DNA of 64,000 bases from Ostreococcus mediterraneus. Taxonomy: Eukaryota > Chlorophyta > Mamiellophyceae > Mamiellales > Bathycoccaceae. The notes under the pieces are model-generated. The model worked only from the letters and a program-made list of their open reading frames with translations. It was not told the DNA's origin and did no database searches. The stretch lies in assembly GCA_012295225.1 (NCBI GenBank), contig WMKK01000002.1, positions 795,949 to 859,948 on the forward strand. Reading direction: 5' to 3'. The translations under genes were made by a program, and so were the position numbers. Of the stretch, positions 59,001 to 64,000 are shown in pieces; the first letter of the stretch is position 1; each line of letters opens with the position of its first letter.

Positions 59001-62000
59001 AGATCTGGTCATCGATCGCTGGAACTCGCAGTGGGTGGAAAACATTGGAAGCACAAGACATTATGTGTACCCAGTACATCCATCACATTCAGTGATTAGC
59101 GCCACGACACTCGCATCAGCACTGTACCTTTCCATCCTGCGTTTTGTTGGACGCTCGTACTTGGATGTTTTACGCCTTGCAGAGCTATGCGTGTCAGAAG
59201 CGTTGCCGTCGCCAGAGGAGGCGCAGCTTTGGGATGCGCTCGCGCACGCCGCATCCCTGGATCCTTCTCCAGATGCTACCGCAGTTCGCGTCAAGCTTGC
59301 ACTCATGGTACAAGGCACTCCAATCGAAGCTCGTCTTGCGGCTAAGTGGCCGCCTGTTGCGGATGTTCTCGCGTACATAAACGCTTGGCCTTACATTAGT
59401 GCGCAATGCCGATTGACGGGACAAGAAGAACTGTCCGCGATTGAGAACCTTCCGTCGGTAACGTTAGCGAAGAAGCGCGCCAAGTTCCGCATCAGCTTGA
59501 GTTTGATTTTCCCAGGATCGAGAAAGACTACTGCGGAAGAGGCGAACATGGACCCAGCAAAGACACCCGAGTTGCTGAATCGAGCGGCGTACCTGCGCCA
59601 GTTGGTGAGCGGCATCGCCCGCATGAGCGCCGGAGCTACACCCACGAGCTCAGGATTTCCACTCGTATACCCGCAGACACCGGAATACAGTCAATACGAT
59701 ACCATTGATGACTTGACGTGTTTGGAAGAGAAAGTGTACGGTGAAGGCCCTCTTGGCAAGCTCGCCGGATTGATTCAAACATACAACCGTCCAGACGACG
59801 TAAGCGTCAACGGCGCACAAGCTTTGGCTTTGATCGGAAAATGGATCGATAACGAAAAGTTCAACCTCGACGGTAACCTTGGGTTTCCGCTGTTTTTTGA
59901 ACTCTTGACTGGCACGTTGCCCATGCGAATTCTCCCGGGTGACACGCCGCATCGCTGGGGTAACGTGTTGCTACGCTTTGTGCCGACGGAGCAATCGATG
60001 AAACGCGGCACCCTGATGAGTACCCTTCGCATGCTCGCATCAAATCCAGCACTTGCCGTGGACTGTCCAAAGATTGAAGAACAGAGCGTCGGTCAGCGTT
60101 TTACGTCCATGTTCACCTCGGACGGCGCCATTGGTGTTTTGCTTCGTCGCGTGCGACCGTACTTGCAGCAACACAAGGACAGTCTCCCGTTCCGTCAGAC
60201 CTGGGTTGGCAAAAGTTACATAGCGCCAACGATTTACGAATCGGACGTTAAAACTTGGGCACGAACAATCGCAACTGGTGGTCGATGGGCGCTCACGCGT
60301 TTCTCCAACACATCGTGCTCTGAACGCGAGTTTCCATTGCAATCAGTGGGGAGCGAGCAAGGCATCGGGTTGACGTCATGGAGTGGCAAAACGCTTCAAC
60401 ACGTCGACTTGAACATGCTCGTCCATCGTCCGCTCGGCGTGCTCGACTTAAACAAGTATGTCGTACCTCTTACGGAGGATAGAAGTGACCAGCTCGCAGA
60501 AGACGTCGCGCTTGGTGGTGTTGGTGGTTTGCCTTTTGATGTGAGCCAACACCCTTCGGCGACGACATCTGTGGCACGCCAAATGCTCACTCGCTTGCGT
60601 CAAGACGTCACCAGTGCTGCAGGGAAAGCAAAAGCTCGGAAAGATATGGGCGATTTTAGCGCCGTCACGCTCAAGGGCTTCACGCCTAGCGACACCGCTG
60701 CGATTGCAGCGGAAGCTGGCGCAGGTCGAGCGGGAACCGCCGCCGGTACGGCGCGCGCCGTGCTTCGCGAACTCCTCGAAAGCATCCGTCGCGTGACCGC
60801 TGATGATAAGGCTGCAGCGGCTGAGGCCATGTCTGCTGCACTCGCTACCGCAAATGGCTTGAGAAAAGATGCCGAGTCTGGTACGAAGATGTTGCGACTC
60901 GGATTGCAACGTCGCGCAGGCGCGTGGGCAGAGGTCACATTTGAGGACTTGGTTGAGTGTCTGACGTGTGAAGGCGGTGAGCACATCTTGTCTCGATTAT
61001 CTCCTGGCGTGACTGCCGCTCAAATCGTCACCGCGTTGCATTTGGCGTCGCAATCGTTGTTGTTGACTCTCCGCGCCACGCTCGCGGCGCGCGCCGCCGC
61101 GATGGTGGCGGATACGCTCATCGCGCTGACGAATTGTGCGAAGACAGCTGCGCTCGATGGTATCGATTCCGTCGATCGCGACTTGCGCCTTCGTGCGTTA
61201 GCGATTGCGGAGTTACTTTCAGTGGAACGTCATTACTTCCATGCGGACACTGCGAATCCATTTAACAATGCGACAACCTTGGTATACGACCCTCGCTTGC
61301 TTGTGTACGAGTACAGTCAAAGCATCGTACTTCGCAAGCGGCAAGTCGAACTCACTCGTGACTTTGTCAACACCGCCGAACTTGGTGGCGGACAGTGCGC
61401 GCAGATGCTCATGGGTGAAGGTAAAACCACAGTGGTGTGTCCTTTACTCGGGTTCTTACTCGCGAAGAAGAGTTCGATCGTCGTACAAGTCGTCCCGCAC
61501 GCGTTGCTTGAATTCTCGCGCAGCACGTTGAGAAAATCATACTCTGGTATGATTCGACGCTCGGTGGTGACGTTGGAGTTTAATCGTTACACATCACTCA
61601 GCGATGGTGCAATTTTAGCGGCACTGCGTAAAGCGCAAGAAAATCGCGCCATCGTGATTGCGTCTCCGACGAGCATTAAGTCACTCGCGCTCAAATTCTT
61701 GGAAGTGTGCCACTTGCTCGACCAGTCGTACATCGCCGAGCTTGAAGCGAAGGCTGGATCGAACATCGTCACACAGGGTGGGGATTTCATTGCACGCGTA
61801 TTTGGTGGTGCAAAAAGTCGCAGTGAACGCGTTGCTGATGCTGGCGGCTTAAGTATCGAAGAGCTGAATGTGTTACGCTCTGAGGCGCAATGTGCGGCGG
61901 AAATCTTTGAAATCTTTCAGACGGGTACGCTGATCCTCGATGAAGTCGACTTAATTCTCCATCCGCTCAAATCTGAGCTCAACTGGCCGATGGGTCGACG

Positions 62001-64000
62001 CGTCCCGCTTGATTTCAGTCAGTCGGCGTCTGGGAATGGTTTGCGTTGGAAGCTGCCATACTTTATCCTCGACGCAATCTTTGCAGTGGCTCACGGTTCA
62101 TCCACCGTGAGCGAAGCCGCTGGCTCACAAGAGGCGAGTGATTTACTCGACAGCATCCGTGATGTGATCAATGCTGCCGTAAGTAATAAGCAAATTCAAT
62201 CGTCGCCGCATCTCGCGGTACTCGATCGCGCGTGGTATCACGATATACTACGCCCTCTTCTCGCGCAGTGGTCAAGCATTTGGCTCAGAGCGCACGGCGC
62301 GTTACGAGGCATGTCCGAGGCGCTCGTCATGGCGTATCTCTTGCAAGGTCCTGGTAAAGACGAAGCCGCAGCACAATTGAATCGCGAGTGCGATGACGAA
62401 GCGATCAAGATGACAAATCTCGCTCGCGATTGGCTTTGCTCGTTGTTACCGCATCTCCTCGCCAAGGTTGATCGCGTGACGTATGGTTTGCTTCAACCGG
62501 CGGATGTGGAACTTCTCGAAGCGGCGAGTGGCGCTCGCATCCCTCGTACTCGGCGACTACTAGCCGTACCATTCGTGGGTAAGGACATCCCGAGTCGGAC
62601 AAACGAGTTCTCTCATCCAGATGTCGTACTCGGTCTTACAATTTGCGCATACCGACTCGAAGGCTTGCGTCGTGCCGACTTTAAACAAGTACTTCGCAGT
62701 ATGATTGAAAACTTTGAAAATGAGGCCGGCCCACCGCCAAAGCGCGCTTCAGCACGACTTTGGGCAGACTGGGTGCGCACGACTGGTAAGCGCGTCAGAG
62801 GAGAACGACGCGCAGAAGCTGCATTGAATGCTCGCCGTCGCGGCGTCCAGCAACAAGCGGGTTTGACGAGTATCGGCGATTCGCGTGGATTAGCCTTCCT
62901 TGAAGACGAAAATGTGTCTGGTTTGGATGATGATGAAATCTGGCCGCTACAATTGATTGATTTACGAGATCACGATCAAGTGGAAGAGCTCTATCAGCTG
63001 CTTCGGAAGACGCCCCCGGTTGTTGAATTCTACCTCAATGACTACGTGTTTCCGGAGACTGCGCAACATCAAAACTTGAAACTGAGTGCAACTGGTCAAG
63101 AACTTGGTGGGAACGTGCTCTTCCCGAACCGTCTCGGTTTCAGTGGAACTCCCAGTGATCTGCTTCCTCTTGAGCTCGGTGCACCGCGGTATGAACCAGG
63201 TTCAGATGCGAAAATGCTTGCATACTTGACCGATCCGCAAACCGTCACGCCTATGAAAATGCTCACAGACTGGAATGTCGAAAAGTTGCTGACGCGAATC
63301 GCCACCGCGGATCCACCGATTCGAGCATTAATTGACACCGGTGCGCTCGTCACTGGTATGTCCAACCTCGAAGTCGCTCGATTCCTCCTCGAAAAGGGCT
63401 TGAAATGGGCCGGAGGATGCGTGTTTTTGGATGAAAACGACCGACAGATGATCCTTATGCGCAAAGATTGGAACGTCATTCCGCTTCAACGCGTTGCCGC
63501 CATGCCCATGTCAAAGCGTTTCACGTTTTATGATCAAGTGCACACGACTGGTATGGATATCAAGCAGTCAGCGGCTGCGCAGGCGGCGATTACGCTCGGA
63601 AAGGACATGTGTCTTCGCGACTACGCGCAAGGCGCGTGGCGTATGCGAGGTTTAGGCCGAGGCCAGACGCTACAAGTCGTCATGATTCCCGAAGTCGCGC
63701 GCTTGATTTCGGTTGAAGTTTCAAAGGGTAGTGGTCAAACCTCTGCGACGAGAGAGGCTGAAATTGCGAGCATGTCACCCGATGAGGCGGCGAAGCGCAC
63801 ATTGAGAGACATCACTGCGTGGCTCGTGGTGAATAGCATGCGAAGCGAAAACGTTCAAGCTGGGCTTTTAGCCGAACAGCGCGCGGCAAACATATGGCGA
63901 AAGCACTCGTACAGGAAACTCATCGCGTTGCCAACCGTGCCTGGAACCCCAAGAGCGCAGCAAACGGGCATACAGGCTGCGTTGGATGTATTCCGCGAGC
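53065..64000 (+). CDS. Giant PH-domain protein with SecA/SF2-like ATPase core (DUF3638/DUF3645), cut at right edge
   Basis: At least 3,645 codons; I found no in-frame stop in the lines read. An ATG at 53197 is an alternative start. Residues about 75-200 form a PH domain (KRGGKDLYGKPTWRLRFFAL to MQRWVTAISDAI). GELMMVPGGWANADGG, near residue 365, and the following YHP segment are typical of the DUF3638 giant proteins. From about 2740 comes the ATPase: VLRKRQVEL, MGEGKTTVVCPLLGFLLA (motif I, G2784-EGKT), ASPTSIKSLALKFLE, LILDEVDLILHP (motif II, D2959), the DUF3645-like VPFVGKDIPSRTNEFSHPD, FSGTPSD (motif III-like, 3360), VHTTGMDIK (motif V, 3493) and WRMRGLGRGQ (motif VI). Function is unknown. 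Third codon positions look less GC-rich than in neighbours. Confidence 0.88.
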   Translation, partial: MTSFNDTSRPVPSRRARSLPNKLPTSATHIVRRVRDDDRRVRVIMTTKSSKMSTNAHGSTANLADAASASASKVAIASFLTKRGGKDLYGKPTWRLRFFALRRSRHARERSVIRYFANEPADASETAAKGEFVINGKSSVRVLDAEETFTEFGLKANKFAGKRMFAFQTLPSDGNSGALVVEAENLALMQRWVTAISDAIAAARAVESEAAGQTLTSSGVNAEEQDALKGKNFRGTLELAGLCGPLGGGALPVHLDACWENLTFVDLMADSCLNERLGRQHRPKYVRETLSALVDSAITVSRCLSASAIQMSGPESNAMGSIRRALEDMLSMARLIPVGTKDNNLFVSFLAAFLDRVKQLRAGELMMVPGGWANADGGAAVIYTIHRLPAHFVVSLTNCGDGLEYHPMKADPAQDAFKYIATVQLMEVPIAVAMDSSTWALLFRPLVFPHTAEKAKDMIYNKVLPMMNSRPLLASVTPSPLRTVQFAKRPRGLDASGVFTALEAARCGLASLGCPPSRADALVNLGVRHVMLEEAKRDLERVNMIGASALVTLQAACRTVSDYAATHAELLVAAEESMSPNGSPNGASAPTKPAPLSRDTLAQILRSVEAVMQKTKALHAATTLPPPLAPTKLPPTSCAVPLFNRLAIEGNVDALAGAAKAPPILRPVELTMVPDAIDSLEQVPKALRNALHCCTILANQSDLMPNSYALRVSLLVHLFVHVLPAPMPLTHPERATKCFWASSKATYEIQAEILRSLNLLLRHFSAAVLSISVTQTFDAARLLTIANFAAIADATLRLKVTDAPSAFIQHYAGYAEGPISAFGFEIGPFAVEAEYLRFHCPERTARLTQILDYFHSLKRMISKDHMIYRWEDESAGGMSFGVGEARLIDQVCLQMGISRDVPEYLAKYHTGEHREFVDSYPEMRSLRDILFMFKLLMAPTSDALPELARWKPIDAALDWSVTARDGFFDLTVSAFGRNLAVQPWKEPELDEGGKLRTGWRNVFGGGFFARITDRRPRCPPSGANPSNLAGSRIDTEEDVLHLPDVPTFDNLLKQSESELLLTYLTAPMIRLPLVMKLFSDPTRVRGITHRDIQSIIDAVMFEPGPWSPPEPTNVPKEIPAPTRAHMATPSGLLIHELIHCPAPLVDSAEELLALSLELDTGRHDAPSAQGVLFATRMLTRLLAFVSHIIKSNSLDTEFSASTGFTRGMTCSSAAVSTLKDVKLRIKRALGDKCTPVLKRWLGHAVKKNAIRPACALHAHLAYMHYWTPRDEIDKQAARTILTAQQYIFVNYSFADTPDGSAATDRKLADAGNMSGVDTGLGFVPTEIFDLFQRKRRSVLEWAAANPKDANQILEEVVDVLTTKKTDGSRSPTNVLDSDENFKTNRAWRRAPGAGGAGRFVSYVSDIPFNELVARDKQASEELLRRHVHYGEWLLETTMQTFEMEINTQLGEFTVRKNRLGHLEASIREMPDFIAALGPVLSKRGIESSHFHELAEEETLTIGDSGDVVHCAEVQNTEHRKWMRLVGLGHDIQLWDRDPRPPMNEFTRPYVSRVQSSVSAVEALGRAVGSGGLEPCEQWIAQLLEPIARGPGAGFLHGVELFLPNHTIHGTIARLAGTGAPDNAVEEPWSFFRRKKKADGADQAKRVEQAKKLLTEVVIVQEPPLVQVFRVESYGRRWRRSLVFASNASFCLADIDPDGEPLLTDPNERFLLSAARLGSRAPSLVVTRLLHGAVGRESFVPARHLRGLLPAALLEEYQFWRSETTGDLFGTAQDGALHHDTMIHVRLGYENNTLLDGKQPIDTCAVVRRLPVNSLDDASKLPLLDGSYVEGQLTLVDLLYAPGLAGENGKSLLLLTKSLAAVEGLAHALVWTAKRGLENGPTAAVELCDIARIELPRLGVSFNAVESGGSIRLECEEHAGLFLAQRRNPALEGLLAGLPHALLLEARDGALSVLLPAGAIPRPAAYATDHANAASTGLGSDLVIDRWNSQWVENIGSTRHYVYPVHPSHSVISATTLASALYLSILRFVGRSYLDVLRLAELCVSEALPSPEEAQLWDALAHAASLDPSPDATAVRVKLALMVQGTPIEARLAAKWPPVADVLAYINAWPYISAQCRLTGQEELSAIENLPSVTLAKKRAKFRISLSLIFPGSRKTTAEEANMDPAKTPELLNRAAYLRQLVSGIARMSAGATPTSSGFPLVYPQTPEYSQYDTIDDLTCLEEKVYGEGPLGKLAGLIQTYNRPDDVSVNGAQALALIGKWIDNEKFNLDGNLGFPLFFELLTGTLPMRILPGDTPHRWGNVLLRFVPTEQSMKRGTLMSTLRMLASNPALAVDCPKIEEQSVGQRFTSMFTSDGAIGVLLRRVRPYLQQHKDSLPFRQTWVGKSYIAPTIYESDVKTWARTIATGGRWALTRFSNTSCSEREFPLQSVGSEQGIGLTSWSGKTLQHVDLNMLVHRPLGVLDLNKYVVPLTEDRSDQLAEDVALGGVGGLPFDVSQHPSATTSVARQMLTRLRQDVTSAAGKAKARKDMGDFSAVTLKGFTPSDTAAIAAEAGAGRAGTAAGTARAVLRELLESIRRVTADDKAAAAEAMSAALATANGLRKDAESGTKMLRLGLQRRAGAWAEVTFEDLVECLTCEGGEHILSRLSPGVTAAQIVTALHLASQSLLLTLRATLAARAAAMVADTLIALTNCAKTAALDGIDSVDRDLRLRALAIAELLSVERHYFHADTANPFNNATTLVYDPRLLVYEYSQSIVLRKRQVELTRDFVNTAELGGGQCAQMLMGEGKTTVVCPLLGFLLAKKSSIVVQVVPHALLEFSRSTLRKSYSGMIRRSVVTLEFNRYTSLSDGAILAALRKAQENRAIVIASPTSIKSLALKFLEVCHLLDQSYIAELEAKAGSNIVTQGGDFIARVFGGAKSRSERVADAGGLSIEELNVLRSEAQCAAEIFEIFQTGTLILDEVDLILHPLKSELNWPMGRRVPLDFSQSASGNGLRWKLPYFILDAIFAVAHGSSTVSEAAGSQEASDLLDSIRDVINAAVSNKQIQSSPHLAVLDRAWYHDILRPLLAQWSSIWLRAHGALRGMSEALVMAYLLQGPGKDEAAAQLNRECDDEAIKMTNLARDWLCSLLPHLLAKVDRVTYGLLQPADVELLEAASGARIPRTRRLLAVPFVGKDIPSRTNEFSHPDVVLGLTICAYRLEGLRRADFKQVLRSMIENFENEAGPPPKRASARLWADWVRTTGKRVRGERRAEAALNARRRGVQQQAGLTSIGDSRGLAFLEDENVSGLDDDEIWPLQLIDLRDHDQVEELYQLLRKTPPVVEFYLNDYVFPETAQHQNLKLSATGQELGGNVLFPNRLGFSGTPSDLLPLELGAPRYEPGSDAKMLAYLTDPQTVTPMKMLTDWNVEKLLTRIATADPPIRALIDTGALVTGMSNLEVARFLLEKGLKWAGGCVFLDENDRQMILMRKDWNVIPLQRVAAMPMSKRFTFYDQVHTTGMDIKQSAAAQAAITLGKDMCLRDYAQGAWRMRGLGRGQTLQVVMIPEVARLISVEVSKGSGQTSATREAEIASMSPDEAAKRTLRDITAWLVVNSMRSENVQAGLLAEQRAANIWRKHSYRKLIALPTVPGTPRAQQTGIQAALDVFRE

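Overview
The window looks like nuclear DNA of a very compact green picoalga of the order Mamiellales, most like Ostreococcus. This is inferred from gene content and style, not from a database match. The genes are eukaryotic: CDC20, CDC45, RUVBL1, ASPM, kinesin-8 and Beclin. Several are plant or algal: a bilin reductase (PcyA), cycloeucalenol cycloisomerase, a REVEILLE-type MYB, plastid aldolase and plastid BCAT. Gaps between genes are mostly 30-250 bp, composition is GC-rich, and introns are few and small. About 40 protein genes and one tRNA gene fill the 64 kb on both strands. I saw no transposon, retroelement, viral gene or CRISPR array.

Left part (1-12.8 kb): end of an unknown gene, UTP23 (rRNA processing), an ACL4-like ribosome-assembly TPR protein, a lumenal FKBP, mitochondrial succinyl-CoA ligase beta, a small membrane protein, a SET-domain protein, plastid class I aldolase, an SDR with a Tat-type thylakoid signal, an SRR1 protein, a spliced ubiquitin-like protein, a plastid membrane protein and TrmB tRNA methyltransferase. 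Middle-left (12.8-28 kb): kinesin-8, a coiled-coil protein, a UBX protein, an MFS transporter, an orphan RluA-associated domain protein facing PcyA, a Cys-rich type II membrane protein, an Rxt3/HDC1 protein, a DUF3531 protein and three-exon CDC20.

Middle-right (28-43.5 kb): CDC45, ATG6/Beclin, a putative mitochondrial helical-repeat protein, a selenocysteine tRNA gene (anticodon TCA), a small membrane protein, ASPM with about 14 IQ motifs, cycloeucalenol cycloisomerase, a CHZ1-type histone chaperone, an LYR protein, a 2OG-Fe(II) oxygenase and a UBE2G/UBC7 ubiquitin-conjugating enzyme. Right part (43.6-64 kb): alanyl-tRNA synthetase carrying an N-terminal GST domain, plastid BCAT, RUVBL1, a RVE-type MYB, a regulatory gap rich in repeats with an exact evening element, TVP23, and a giant open gene of at least 3,645 codons running off the right edge.

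The giant gene is the most striking feature. It has an N-terminal PH domain and, about 2,700 residues later, a full set of SF2/SecA-like ATPase motifs in the poorly characterised DUF3638/DUF3645 family. Ten introns could be placed by reading frame and protein homology. All are close to the 5' end of their genes and nearly all carry an ACTGAC or ACTAAC branch site 21-43 nt before the acceptor. Functional themes are cell division and replication (CDC20, CDC45, ASPM, kinesin-8, RUVBL1), ubiquitin/proteostasis (UBE2G, UBX, ubiquitin-like, Beclin), translation (AlaRS, TrmB, UTP23, ACL4, tRNA-Sec) and light/clock functions (PcyA, SRR1, RVE MYB).
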